Of a stretch of DNA of 59,647 bases, positions 31,053 to 40,052 are shown piece after piece (position 1 is the first letter of the stretch; each line of letters starts with the position of its first letter). Under the pieces are notes generated by a model. That model was not told the DNA's origin and did not search any database. It saw only the letters and a list, made by a program, of their open reading frames with translations. The DNA comes from Clostridia bacterium. GTDB taxonomy: Bacteria; Bacillota; Clostridia; Oscillospirales; CAG-272. The DNA lies in assembly GCA_017463065.1 (NCBI GenBank), contig JAFTPX010000002.1:1-59647 (forward strand). The letters are read 5' to 3'. Position numbers and translations under genes: made by a program.

Positions 31053-32132
31053 TTATTTTTCTTCGGGAAACAGTGTGATCTGTTCCGCGGGGCGTATGAT
31101 CATTTTGGGCTCGTAGGGGAGTCCGAGGTGCTCATAGGCTTGTCTGGTCACGCATCTGCCTCTGGGTGTACGACTCAAAAATCCGATCTGAAGCAGATAG
31201 GGCTCATAGACGTCCTCCAGAGTGATCGCCTCCTCTCCTACGGTTGCGGCGAGGGTTTCCAGACCAACGGGACCGCCGTCGTAAAACTTGATGATGGTTT
31301 CCAGCATCTTGCGGTCGGTGTTGTCCAAACCAAGCTGGTCGATCTCCAAGCGCTGAAGGGCAAGATTGGCGATCTGACTGTCAATAACCGCTTTTCCACT
31401 GACCTGCGCGAAATCACGGACACGCTTGAGCAAACGGTTGGCAATACGGGGCGTTCCGCGGGAACGGGACGCGATCTCGTACGCACCGTCGTCGGTAATG
31501 GCAAAGCCCAGAATCCCCGCGCTTCGGATCACAATGGTGGTCAGCTCCTCAGGGGTATAAAGCTCCAGCTTCAGCATAACCCCGAATCGGTCACGCAGAG
31601 GGGTGGTCAGCTGTCCCGCACGGGTGGTTGCGCCGATCAGGGTAAAGCGGGGCAGATCAATCCGAATACTTCTGGCGGCGGGACCCTTACCGATGATAAT
31701 ATCCAGCGCGTTGTCCTCCATAGCGGGATAGAGGATTTCCTCTACCGAACGGGACAGACGGTGAATCTCGTCGATAAACAGAACGTCACCCTCTGAGAGA
31801 TTGGTTAGAAGCGCCGCAAGATCACCTTGCTTTTCAATGGCGGGACCCGAGGTCACACGGATGTTGACTCCCATCTCTTCGGCAATGATGTTGGAAAGCG
31901 TGGTTTTTCCCAATCCGGGAGGACCATAAAGCAGGACGTGGTCCAAGCTTTCTTTGCGGATTTTTGCAGCTTCAATATAAATTTTCAGATTTTCCTTGAC
32001 CTTTTCCTGACCGATATAATCGTCCAAGGTCTTTGGGCGGAGAGAGGGCTCTCCGTTGCTGTCCTCATGAGTATAGGAGGTGGTCATGATTCGGTTTTCA
32101 AAATCAAATTCTTCAGACATATCCATGGTCAT
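31053..32132 (-). CDS. ruvB: Holliday junction helicase RuvB
   Basis: AAA+ motor that drives branch migration with RuvA, 359 residues. Walker A '[20 protein letters not shown]', Walker B '[15 protein letters not shown]', sensor 1 '[20 protein letters not shown]', and the C-terminal winged helix ('[20 protein letters not shown]'). Two ATGs lie at the start (32132 and 32126); both are within range of AAGGAGG. Last gene of the DUF951-YfhO-ruvA-ruvB operon, nine bases after ruvA. Confidence 0.97.
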   Translation of the reverse strand: MTMDMSEEFDFENRIMTTSYTHEDSNGEPSLRPKTLDDYIGQEKVKENLKIYIEAAKIRKESLDHVLLYGPPGLGKTTLSNIIAEEMGVNIRVTSGPAIEKQGDLAALLTNLSEGDVLFIDEIHRLSRSVEEILYPAMEDNALDIIIGKGPAARSIRIDLPRFTLIGATTRAGQLTTPLRDRFGVMLKLELYTPEELTTIVIRSAGILGFAITDDGAYEIASRSRGTPRIANRLLKRVRDFAQVSGKAVIDSQIANLALQRLEIDQLGLDNTDRKMLETIIKFYDGGPVGLETLAATVGEEAITLEDVYEPYLLQIGFLSRTPRGRCVTRQAYEHLGLPYEPKMIIRPAEQITLFPEEK

Positions 32133-32141
32133 TCTTCCTCC

Positions 32142-32771
32142 TTATTTCATAATTTTCTTCAGAGCGAGACGAATGATCTCGTCCAGCTCCAGTCGCTCGG
32201 TATCGATCGTGCGCAAAACGGCATAGGCTTCGTTGCGGGAATATCCCAACGCCATGAGCGCATCCTGCGCATCGGAGAGCTTGCCCGTCGCCGAGGCACC
32301 CACCTCTGCCTCCACCGAGAGAGAAGTAGGATCCATGCCGTCCAACGCGCCGCTCTTTTTGAGCTTGTCCTTCAGCTCCAGAATGATTCTTGCCGCGGTT
32401 TTTGGCCCGATTCCGTTGGCTTGCGAGATGGATTTTTTGTCGTCGGAGCAGATAGCCACGGTCAGCTTTTGTGGTGTCATTTGAGAGAGAATGGAGATTG
32501 CCGCCTTAGGACCAACCCCCGATACGGTGATCAACAGCTTGAATGCCTCCAGCTCCTCGTTGCTGCAAAAGCCGAATAGCTCCACTCCATCCTCACGGAC
32601 CGCCATATAGGTATATAGCTTGACAGATGCTTGTTTTTCCGAGGTGTTCTCCCGCTGTAGTACGCCGTAGGTGGTTTGTGATATGGTCATTTTATAGCCG
32701 ACTCCGCCCGCGTCCACAACGGCACAGCCGATGTCGAGCAGAGCCAGTCTTCCGCTGATATAGTAAAACAT
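32142..32771 (-). CDS. ruvA: Holliday junction DNA-binding protein RuvA
   Basis: 209-residue tetrameric junction-binding protein: N-terminal OB fold ('MFYYISGRLALLDIG'), tandem helix-hairpin-helix motifs ('LLITVSGVGPKAAISILSQM' and 'ANGIGPKTAARIILELKDKL'), and the C-terminal domain III ('DALMALGYSRNEAYAVLR') that contacts RuvB. Its ATG overlaps the stop of the YfhO gene by one base (TAATG), indicating translational coupling. Confidence 0.97.
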   Translation of the reverse strand: MFYYISGRLALLDIGCAVVDAGGVGYKMTISQTTYGVLQRENTSEKQASVKLYTYMAVREDGVELFGFCSNEELEAFKLLITVSGVGPKAAISILSQMTPQKLTVAICSDDKKSISQANGIGPKTAARIILELKDKLKKSGALDGMDPTSLSVEAEVGASATGKLSDAQDALMALGYSRNEAYAVLRTIDTERLELDEIIRLALKKIMK

Positions 32772-35722
32772 TACTCTTCTCCTTTTTTGGGGGGGTGATC
32801 GTCGTTTGTCTCAGTGCTTTCTTGCGCTTTTTTCTTGCGCAGAAGGGACAGAAGATCCTTGACGGTTTTGCTTTTTTGGGGGTTCTCGGGGGGCAGGGCA
32901 AGCATCGCCTCATAGTCCTCGTCAAAGTCCTCCAGATTCCACAAGAGCTCGACAGGCTCCTTGGAGGGAAGGCTTTTGCGCTTTCTGCGGCGGTGAAGAA
33001 GCAGGTCGAAGACCCAGATTGCCGCAAATAAGCCCGTACCCGTCAGAGAGAGGAACAGCCCTATCCGATAGATGGTGGGGAAGTATTGAAGCTCCAAGGT
33101 GTGAGTGCCCGGGGCTTCAATGTCAAAGGCGATCAAGGCATTCATGGTTTGATAGGTTTCGATCTCAATGCCGTCCGCAAAGACCTTCCAACCCTTATCG
33201 TAGGGAATGGTGGTTTGAATCATCTGATTGTCGTTGACGGTATCAATGGTTCCGCGGAAATGATCCTCGGTATAGTCCTGAATGACAAATTGAGGATTGC
33301 TTTGAAGTGCTTCGAAGGCGGTCTTGAACGTAGCTTCGTCAATATACCAGATATAGTCATAATAATTGTACAGCTTGATATCATCCTTCAGCAGCGTAAG
33401 CGTAACCTCTACCGTTTCTCCTTTGTTGAAGTAGCCGATGGGTGCCAGATGCGTATTGTTGTTTCCGATATATTTGTTGAACAGAACCGTATCATTGACA
33501 GACAGTCGAGCCTCTGCCCTTGTTCGGTTGAAGGGGAAGAAGTAGTATTCCGCGCTGGTTGGCGCCACGAAGGTAAAGGAAACAGAAGCATCGCCGCCTT
33601 CCATGGAAATGGAATAGGTTGTCTGTGTGCCGGTGGTGCGCTTGGCGCAATACGGGGAAACGGAGGAATCGTATTCCGATACGGGTTGGAAAATATTCAT
33701 GGTTTCTTCCTCTCCGAGCATGGTGGAAACCATGGCGTTCAGGCGATCAAAGGAAGAGCCGTAATCAGTCATGTCAAACTCTTTCATTTGGGAATCTACT
33801 CCGTAAGCGAGGGAAAGAGCGTAAGGATTCTGATATGCCGCGTAATTGTCGTCGGAAAGGATTTGGGTATAATAGTGATCCAGCTTGGTGGAATCTTTGT
33901 TGTCGATCAGATATTTGATTCCGAGAAGAGAATCGTTCACGGGCGTTCCGCCGAGATACTGAGACAGATGGGAACGAGAAGCGTATCCCATGTAATTGAG
34001 GAACATAATGGTGTCGGAATTGAGGGTGGAGGTGGAATTGGATAAACCTCTCATGGCAAGTGCCATGTTGTCGTTATATTTGCGGTGAACCAGCTTTTCC
34101 ATCCGATAAAATCCGGAATCCTGCTCTTTGACCTGCTCCGTGATAGGGCGAAGCTTTCCGATAAACTCGTTGTATCCGCTGTAAGAGGAATAGGCAACGT
34201 CTCCGTCGAACTGAACCACGCAGGTCAGACCACTGCAAAAGATTTCCAAGCAAACCACCGCGGCAAGAATTCCTGCCAGACTTTCCCGTTTACGAGGATG
34301 CTTCTGACGGATCATCATACACAAAACGGTAAGCAGAGCGACGGTAGCGAGAATGGTCAGCCAGACGGTTTCCAACGTCAGCAGCTTGCTGTTGCTTTCT
34401 ACGTAGGTTTCAAATTCCAATTTATCGCAAACCGTGACGAAAAGAACGATCAGCGCGCAGACACAGAAAATAAACCGTTCTCCGATTGCCCGCAGATTTC
34501 CCATGCCCTTGTAAGCCAGCGTTAAGAGGAAGAAGGCAAGCATGAAGCTATAACGGTAATTCAACCAGTTGGGAGTTTGGAAGCCGTGCCAAATCAGATC
34601 CAAGGGGCTGAGGATAAAGCTGAGGATGAACACGCAGATGAAGAGAAGCGACGCGATTTTTTCTCTCGACTGAATTTTCCTCGAAAGAAAATATACGGGA
34701 ACGAGGATAAGGGGAAGAATGCCGCAATACACAAAGGGAAGCCCCTCGGGGCGAACCGTGTCGTAAGAGCCGGGGAGGAATTTTGTGAAAAAGTCGAGAA
34801 ATTCAAATTTTTGTTGGATTGCCCAGCTGGGATTGGAAAAATCGTTTTTACCGAAGCTCAGAGAATAATACGCACCCAAAATAACAAATGCCGAAATCGC
34901 CGCCGCAATCAGGGCGAAAACACCCAGACGCGTTGCGGAACGGATGAAGTGAAGCTTTTCTCCTCTGGGATTCAGCTCGTCCTTGGAGTGAGCAAAATAA
35001 TAGTAGAAAAAGTACAGCACCACGTAGATGCACACCATGTAGCCAATGTAATAATTGCTCATCATCGTCAGCGCCAGGGAGATTACGAAAAGCTTATATC
35101 GGCGATTGGTAATGAGCTGTTCGATGGCATACGTCAGAATCGGAAGCCAGATCAGCGCGTCGATCCACATCATGTTGTTTTGGTGAACCACCGCATAGGC
35201 GCAAAGGGCGTACATGACGGAAAATGCCACAGTGACGACCTTGTTGGGATGGGCGGAGCTCTTGTGGAGATAGAATCCGAAGCTGAAGCCGCAAAGACCA
35301 ACCTTCAATAGGATAATGACCAGCAATGCCTCCAGAATTCGGGACTGAGGAAAGAGCGCGACGATGTAGGAAAGGGGACTGGCGAGATAGTAGGCGTACA
35401 TCCCCATAAATTCGCCGCCCAACGCGCGGAAGAAGGTATATAACAGACTGCCTTCACCGTACACCGTGTTGCGCAACGCCTCAAAGAAATAGACGTATTG
35501 TCCGTTCAGATCCAATACCAGTACCGATCCGTTCCCAAAGGGATGAATTTCCATGGCAAGATAGATCAGATACATGATGACGGCGGGAACGAAAAAGCAA
35601 TAAGCCAGATAGGAGGAAGGGGACGAGGCTATTTTTTCTTGGATTCGCAGGAGTGCCGCTCTCGGCTGCTTGAATGGGGTGCGTTTGCTTTGCTTGGTTT
35701 CTTGTTTTTTTTCACGGTTCAT
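32771..35722 (-). CDS. YfhO-family polytopic membrane protein
   Basis: 983-residue membrane protein with about 12 to 14 helices in the first 500 residues, a large extracellular beta-rich domain (about 510-900) and a final helix before a charged cytoplasmic tail. The YfhO family belongs to the GT-C glycosyltransferase-like proteins; in Bacillus YfhO glycosylates lipoteichoic acid. The N-terminal 'LDLNGQYVYFFEALRN' and 'FRALGGEFMGMYAYYLASPL' loops carry the acidic and polar residues typical of the group. The start at 35722 has AAGGAG nine bases upstream and lies 11 bases inside the upstream DUF951 gene. Acceptor and sugar are unknown. Confidence 0.85.
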   Translation of the reverse strand: MNREKKQETKQSKRTPFKQPRAALLRIQEKIASSPSSYLAYCFFVPAVIMYLIYLAMEIHPFGNGSVLVLDLNGQYVYFFEALRNTVYGEGSLLYTFFRALGGEFMGMYAYYLASPLSYIVALFPQSRILEALLVIILLKVGLCGFSFGFYLHKSSAHPNKVVTVAFSVMYALCAYAVVHQNNMMWIDALIWLPILTYAIEQLITNRRYKLFVISLALTMMSNYYIGYMVCIYVVLYFFYYYFAHSKDELNPRGEKLHFIRSATRLGVFALIAAAISAFVILGAYYSLSFGKNDFSNPSWAIQQKFEFLDFFTKFLPGSYDTVRPEGLPFVYCGILPLILVPVYFLSRKIQSREKIASLLFICVFILSFILSPLDLIWHGFQTPNWLNYRYSFMLAFFLLTLAYKGMGNLRAIGERFIFCVCALIVLFVTVCDKLEFETYVESNSKLLTLETVWLTILATVALLTVLCMMIRQKHPRKRESLAGILAAVVCLEIFCSGLTCVVQFDGDVAYSSYSGYNEFIGKLRPITEQVKEQDSGFYRMEKLVHRKYNDNMALAMRGLSNSTSTLNSDTIMFLNYMGYASRSHLSQYLGGTPVNDSLLGIKYLIDNKDSTKLDHYYTQILSDDNYAAYQNPYALSLAYGVDSQMKEFDMTDYGSSFDRLNAMVSTMLGEEETMNIFQPVSEYDSSVSPYCAKRTTGTQTTYSISMEGGDASVSFTFVAPTSAEYYFFPFNRTRAEARLSVNDTVLFNKYIGNNNTHLAPIGYFNKGETVEVTLTLLKDDIKLYNYYDYIWYIDEATFKTAFEALQSNPQFVIQDYTEDHFRGTIDTVNDNQMIQTTIPYDKGWKVFADGIEIETYQTMNALIAFDIEAPGTHTLELQYFPTIYRIGLFLSLTGTGLFAAIWVFDLLLHRRRKRKSLPSKEPVELLWNLEDFDEDYEAMLALPPENPQKSKTVKDLLSLLRKKKAQESTETNDDHPPKKGEE

Positions 35723-35933
35723 GATGAGGCGCTCCTTGTTGAGAAAACTCTGAATAAACTTTTTTGGTTGCTTTTTCAAGCTTGATGCGGTCAATTACCA
35801 TATCTCTGCCGCACCCCATACAAACGATTCGCATTTCGCTTCCCACACGCAGAATTTTAAACTGCTTGGAGCCGCAGGGATGGGGCTTCTTCAATTCCAC
35901 AACGTCATTGAGTTTGTATTTTATAATTTCCAT
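35712..35933 (-). CDS. DUF951-family zinc-ribbon-like protein
   Basis: 73-residue protein of the DUF951 family: 'YKLNDVVELKKPHPCGSKQF' and 'MRIVCMGCGRDMVIDRIKLE', with Cys residues at C-G and C-x-x-C that may bind zinc. Function unknown; widespread in Firmicutes, often near replication and repair genes. First gene of the operon with YfhO-ruvA-ruvB, overlapping the YfhO start by 11 bases. Ribosome binding site weak (GGTGA). Confidence 0.92.
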   Translation of the reverse strand: MEIIKYKLNDVVELKKPHPCGSKQFKILRVGSEMRIVCMGCGRDMVIDRIKLEKATKKVYSEFSQQGAPHHEP

Positions 35934-35952
35934 AAAATCACCATTTTAATTT

Positions 35953-35981
35953 TTTATAATTTTATTTTACCACATTATCAA
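35953..35981 (-). promoter_or_regulatory. Promoter of DUF951-YfhO-ruvAB
   Basis: Minus strand TTGATA (35981-35976), 17-base spacer, TATAAA (35958-35953), 20 bases before the DUF951 start. Confidence 0.7.
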
Positions 35982-36028
35982 TATTTTGTAAATATGTATT
36001 CAAAATTTTACAAATTGATAAATTCTGT

Positions 36029-36057
36029 TTGACTTGGAGGAGGAATTGTGATATAAT
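36029..36057 (+). promoter_or_regulatory. Promoter of ruvC
   Basis: TTGACT (36029-36034), 17-base spacer, consensus TATAAT (36052-36057), 30 bases before the ruvC ATG. Confidence 0.88.
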
Positions 36058-36086
36058 GTAATTTAAGATATTTTAAGGAGGCGGAA

Positions 36087-36587
36087 ATGGTTATACTGGG
36101 AATTGATCCCGGACTGGCAATCGTCGGATGGGGTGTGGTCGATTATACGGGCTCCCGTTTTCGCACCTTGGGATACGGATCGATTGAGACTCCCGCGGGT
36201 ATGGAGACCGAGCAGAGACTCTCCTTGATCTATGATGGGATCAAGAAGCTGATCGAAACCTATCACCCCGAGCATATCGCGGTGGAGGAACTGTTTTTTA
36301 ACACCAACCAGACGACGGGTATCCGTGTGGCGGAGGCTCGCGGGGTGATTATTATGTGCGCATACCGAATGGGACTGAAGGTGTTTGAATATACCCCCCT
36401 TCAGGTGAAGCAAGCCGTGGTGGGATACGGACGGGCGGAAAAGAAGCAGGTGATCACCATGGTCACCATGTTTTTGGGACTCCCCAAGCCTCCGAAGCCC
36501 GACGATACCGCGGATGCGTTGGCGATTGCGGTATGTCACGCCCATTCGGGGACCTCCAGATTGGCGGGCTATTATAATAAAAAATAA
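36087..36587 (+). CDS. ruvC: Holliday junction resolvase RuvC
   Basis: 166-residue RNase H-fold endonuclease that cuts Holliday junctions. The four acidic catalytic residues are visible: Asp7 in 'MVILGIDPGLAIVGWG', Glu in 'HIAVEELFFNTNQ' and the Asp pair in 'KPDDTADALAIAVCHAH'. 'QVKQAVVGYGRAEKKQV' is the DNA-binding region. Unlike the usual ruvC-ruvA-ruvB order, it is divergent from the ruvAB operon. Followed after 12 bases by the methyltransferase gene. Confidence 0.97.
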   Translation: MVILGIDPGLAIVGWGVVDYTGSRFRTLGYGSIETPAGMETEQRLSLIYDGIKKLIETYHPEHIAVEELFFNTNQTTGIRVAEARGVIIMCAYRMGLKVFEYTPLQVKQAVVGYGRAEKKQVITMVTMFLGLPKPPKPDDTADALAIAVCHAHSGTSRLAGYYNKK

Positions 36588-36599
36588 GGCGGAAAGACT

Positions 36600-37460
36600 A
36601 TGTGGATTGCGGATCAATGGAAGGATTATGAATTGTTGGATGCTTCGGACGGAGAACGGCTGGAGCGTTGGGGAGACTATATTTTGCGACGCCCCGATCC
36701 GCAGATCATCTGGAAGAGCGGATCAAAGGACTGCTCGTGGAATGTTGCGGACGGTATTTACAAGCGCTCCTCCAAGGGCGGCGGAGGGTGGATCAAAAAC
36801 GACCTTCCCGAGCAATGGAACATCGGATACGGCAGATTGCGGTTCGTGTTAAAGCCCATGGGCTTTAAGCATACGGGGCTCTTTCCCGAGCAAGCGGCAA
36901 ACTGGGATTGGTTCTCTGGGCTGATCGCCAAAGCGAATCGTCCCATTAAGGTATTGAATCTGTTTGCCTATACGGGAGGCGCGACGGTTGCCGCGGCGGC
37001 GGCAGGTGCCGCGGTGGTTCACGTGGATGCCGCCAAGGGAATGGTGGCGCAGGCAAAGGAAAATGCGGCACTCTCGGGGCTGGCGGATGCGCCCATTCGC
37101 TATATCGTGGACGATTGTAAAAAATTCGTGGAGAGAGAAATTCGTCGCGGCAATCACTACGATGGAATCATTATGGACCCGCCTTCCTATGGCAGGGGTC
37201 CTTCGGGTGAGGTCTGGAAGATCGAGGAGAGTGTGGACGAGCTGGTTTCCCTGAGCGCAAAGCTGTTGTCGAAGGAGCCGTTGTTCTTCTTGATCAATTC
37301 CTATACGACGGGACTTTCTCCCATGGCAATGCAGTACATTTTAGGACTGAAGGTGGCATCTGTGTACGGCGGCAAGATGGAAGCGGGAGAGCTTGGCTTG
37401 CGGGCAACCTCCACGGGACTTTGCATTCCTTGCGGTGCCAGCGCGAGATGGTATCTTTGA
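36600..37460 (+). CDS. Class I SAM-dependent methyltransferase (rRNA large-subunit type)
   Basis: 286-residue methyltransferase. A short N-terminal region leads into the Rossmann SAM-binding site 'KVLNLFAYTGGATVAAAAAG' and 'VVHVDAAKGMVAQAKENAAL', then 'YIVDDCKKFVERE' and the catalytic-loop motif 'GIIMDPPSYGRGPSGEVWKI'. This D-P-P-S-Y/F pattern is typical of the RlmI/RlmK (23S rRNA) group, but without an N-terminal PUA domain, so the exact target is unknown. Cotranscribed with ruvC (12-base gap). Confidence 0.88.
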   Translation: MWIADQWKDYELLDASDGERLERWGDYILRRPDPQIIWKSGSKDCSWNVADGIYKRSSKGGGGWIKNDLPEQWNIGYGRLRFVLKPMGFKHTGLFPEQAANWDWFSGLIAKANRPIKVLNLFAYTGGATVAAAAAGAAVVHVDAAKGMVAQAKENAALSGLADAPIRYIVDDCKKFVEREIRRGNHYDGIIMDPPSYGRGPSGEVWKIEESVDELVSLSAKLLSKEPLFFLINSYTTGLSPMAMQYILGLKVASVYGGKMEAGELGLRATSTGLCIPCGASARWYL

Positions 37461-37489
37461 GTTTATAAAACAGAACGAATGTGGTGAAT

Positions 37490-38356
37490 ATGAAAGAGCC
37501 TTTTATCAAAACGGAACAGCTTTCCTATCGATATGAAAATTCCGAGCTGGGAGACGCGCGGGTATTGCGGGATCTTTCCTTGGAAATTATGGAGGGAGAG
37601 TTTGTGGCGGTTCTCGGACATAACGGTTCGGGAAAATCCACGCTTGCTAAGCTTTTGAATATGATTCTGACCCCTACAAGCGGAAAAATCTACGTGGCGG
37701 GGACGGATATTACGGATGAGAACATGACCGATGAGGACGTGCTTGCACTCCGTAAGAATATGGGAATTGTGTTTCAGAATCCGGATAACCAGTTAGTTGC
37801 GACGATCGTGGAGGATGACGTAGCATTCGGACCCGAAAATCTGGGGATTCCCTCGGAGGAGATCCGTCAGCGGGTGGATCGGGTGCTGGGCGACGTTGGT
37901 ATGCTGGCTTACGCCAAGCACGAGCCCCATCGCCTGTCGGGAGGACAGAAGCAAAGAGTAGCGATTGCGGGAATCATGGCAATGCGCCCTAAGTGCATTA
38001 TTTTCGATGAGTCTACCGCCATGCTGGATCCCCTTGGACGAAAAGAGGTCATGGATGCCATCGTTCACTTGAATCGGGAACAGCACATAACGGTTATTAT
38101 GATCACCCACTATATGGAGGAAGCGGCACTTGCCGACCGTATCGTTGTATTGAATGACGGAAGCGTGCTGTTGGACGGAACGCCATCCTACGTCTTTGCG
38201 CACGAGGAGCTTTTGCGTTCCTGTGGCTTGAGTGTGCCTCAGTGTACGGAGCTGGTTCACCGTTTGCGTGAAAACGGAATCGAGCTGAGCGGGGATTGCG
38301 TGTTCCCTGAGCAATGCGCCGCGTTGATTTTAGAATCGTTGAATAAGGAACAGTAA
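37490..38356 (+). CDS. ecfA1: ECF transporter ATPase EcfA1
   Basis: One of two ATPases that power energy-coupling-factor vitamin and metal importers. Walker A 'VLGHNGSGKSTLAKLLNMIL', Q-loop 'NPDNQLVATIVEDDVAFGPE', signature 'LSGGQKQRVAIAG', Walker B 'CIIFDESTAMLDPLGRKEVM'. I use the ATG at 37490; a GTG nine bases upstream is equally in frame, and the ribosome binding site is weak (GTGGTG). Starts the ecfA1-ecfA2-ecfT-truA cluster. Confidence 0.95.
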   Translation: MKEPFIKTEQLSYRYENSELGDARVLRDLSLEIMEGEFVAVLGHNGSGKSTLAKLLNMILTPTSGKIYVAGTDITDENMTDEDVLALRKNMGIVFQNPDNQLVATIVEDDVAFGPENLGIPSEEIRQRVDRVLGDVGMLAYAKHEPHRLSGGQKQRVAIAGIMAMRPKCIIFDESTAMLDPLGRKEVMDAIVHLNREQHITVIMITHYMEEAALADRIVVLNDGSVLLDGTPSYVFAHEELLRSCGLSVPQCTELVHRLRENGIELSGDCVFPEQCAALILESLNKEQ

Positions 38357-38358
38357 CT

Positions 38359-39210
38359 ATGGCAGAAATTAAGCTGGAAAAATTAAGTTATTTCCACGGA
38401 AAAGATACCCCTTACGAGATCAAGGCGTTGGACAGTGTCAATCTGATCGTTCCCAAGGGAATGATTACGGGATTGATCGGGCATACGGGCTCGGGAAAAT
38501 CCACCTTGGTACAAATGTTTAACGGGATTTTGCGTCCCAATGAGGGGAGAGTACTGCTTGACGGAACGGATATCTGGGACAAGCCCAAGCAGATTCGTCA
38601 GGTTCGGTTTCGGGTCGGTCTGGTTATGCAGTATCCAGAATACCAGTTGTTTGAGGAAACGGTGGCAAAGGACATTGCCTTCGGTCCTAAAAACATGGGG
38701 CTGTCCGAGGAGGAGATCCGCGTGCGGGTCGAGGAAGCGGCGGCATTCGTGGGACTGGATGCGTCCTTGCTGAGCAAGTCTCCCTTTGATCTTTCGGGGG
38801 GACAGAAGCGTCGAGCCGCCATCGCGGGGATTATCGCCATGCGCCCCGACGTGCTGGTGCTGGACGAGCCCGCAGCGGGCTTGGACCCGAGAGGCAGAGA
38901 AGAGATCTTCTCCAATATCGTGGAGTATCATGAAAAGAGCGGAAGCACCGTGGTGATCGTCAGCCACAGCATGGAAGATATGGCTCGTTACTGCGATAAC
39001 CTGATTGTCATGAACGAAGGAAAGATTTGGATGCAGGGAGATCGGGATTATATCTTCTCCCGTTCGGAGAAGCTGAGAGAGATCGGTCTGGATATCCCGC
39101 AGGTTACGAAGCTGATGCTTCTATTGAAGGCGCAAGGCGTGGACGTGGACGGCGGTATTTATACCGTAGAGCAAGCGCTGGAGTGCATGTTAAAAATATA
39201 CGGAAGATGA
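38359..39210 (+). CDS. ecfA2: ECF transporter ATPase EcfA2
   Basis: Second ATPase of the ECF module (283 residues), two bases after ecfA1. Walker A 'LIGHTGSGKSTLVQMFNGIL', Q-loop 'QYPEYQLFEETVAKDIAFGP', signature 'LSGGQKRRAAIAGIIA', Walker B 'VLVLDEPAAGLDPRGREEI'. Forms a heterodimer with EcfA1 that docks on EcfT; the substrate-binding S components are encoded elsewhere. Confidence 0.96.
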   Translation: MAEIKLEKLSYFHGKDTPYEIKALDSVNLIVPKGMITGLIGHTGSGKSTLVQMFNGILRPNEGRVLLDGTDIWDKPKQIRQVRFRVGLVMQYPEYQLFEETVAKDIAFGPKNMGLSEEEIRVRVEEAAAFVGLDASLLSKSPFDLSGGQKRRAAIAGIIAMRPDVLVLDEPAAGLDPRGREEIFSNIVEYHEKSGSTVVIVSHSMEDMARYCDNLIVMNEGKIWMQGDRDYIFSRSEKLREIGLDIPQVTKLMLLLKAQGVDVDGGIYTVEQALECMLKIYGR

Positions 39211-39227
39211 TGGTTGAGCGTTAAAAC

Positions 39228-40049
39228 ATGAAAAGTATCACGTTTGGGCAGTTTTATCCTGCTGATTCGGTATTGCATAGATTGGATCCGAGAATCAAGG
39301 TGATTCTTACGGTTTTGTACATCGTGTGTTCCTTTTTGTGCAAGAATATAGTTAGTTTTGCCTTGCTGTTGCTCTCCTCGCTTTTGTTGATCGCGGCGGG
39401 AAAGATTCCCTTGAAGATCATTCTGCGAGGTTTGCGGCCTGTATTGATTATTTTGATCTTTACGGCGGTTTTGAATATATTCTGGACGAAGGGCGAGCAT
39501 TTGTTGTTCGGTTGGAAATTCATTCAGATTTATGCGGAGGGCTTGTACGCCGCGCTGTTTATCCTCATTCGCATCGCCGCGTTGATCATCGGAACGGGAA
39601 TGCTGTTGACCTATACGACAACCCCCATCGCCCTGACCGATGCGCTGGAGGATTTGCTGTCCCCCTTGAAGAAGCTTCACGTTCCCGTCCATTCCTTCGC
39701 CATGATGATGACCATTGCGTTGCGGTTTATTCCTACCTTGGTCGAGGAAACCGATAAGATCATGACAGCCCAGAAGGCAAGGGGAGCGGATTTTTCCACG
39801 GGTAGCCTGATTGACCGTGCGAAAGCTCTGATACCTGTTCTTATCCCTCTGGTAGTATCCGCTTTTAACCGAGCGGAGGATCTGGCGATCGCCATGGAGT
39901 GTCGGTGCTATCACGGAGGAGACGGACGAACGAGAATGACAGTTCGCCACCTTCGTGTTGCGGATTTTGTTCCGCTTGCGCTTGTTGTTTTACTGGGAGC
40001 CTCCTTGATCGCCTTGAACGTGATCGGCTTCGGATATACGATGAGGTAA
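39228..40049 (+). CDS. ecfT: ECF transporter scaffold permease EcfT
   Basis: 273-residue membrane scaffold with five to six helices ('VLTVLYIVCSFLCKNIVSFA', 'IALRFIPTLVEETDKIMTAQ') and the cytoplasmic coupling helices carrying the conserved Arg motifs 'AQKARGADF' and 'AMECRCYHGG' (A-R-G type) that dock into the ATPases. Follows ecfA2 by 17 bases and precedes truA by three. Confidence 0.96.
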   Translation: MKSITFGQFYPADSVLHRLDPRIKVILTVLYIVCSFLCKNIVSFALLLLSSLLLIAAGKIPLKIILRGLRPVLIILIFTAVLNIFWTKGEHLLFGWKFIQIYAEGLYAALFILIRIAALIIGTGMLLTYTTTPIALTDALEDLLSPLKKLHVPVHSFAMMMTIALRFIPTLVEETDKIMTAQKARGADFSTGSLIDRAKALIPVLIPLVVSAFNRAEDLAIAMECRCYHGGDGRTRMTVRHLRVADFVPLALVVLLGASLIALNVIGFGYTMR

Positions 40050-40052
40050 GCC

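Noticed and set aside
30922-31116. Small frame starting in ATGA overlap with the unknown gene's stop
   Set aside because: It runs through the strong bidirectional terminator and into the ruvB 3' end; no conserved sequence.
37461-37489. Riboswitch or promoter before ecfA1
   Set aside because: Only 29 bases follow the methyltransferase stop and no promoter boxes are seen; readthrough from ruvC is simpler.
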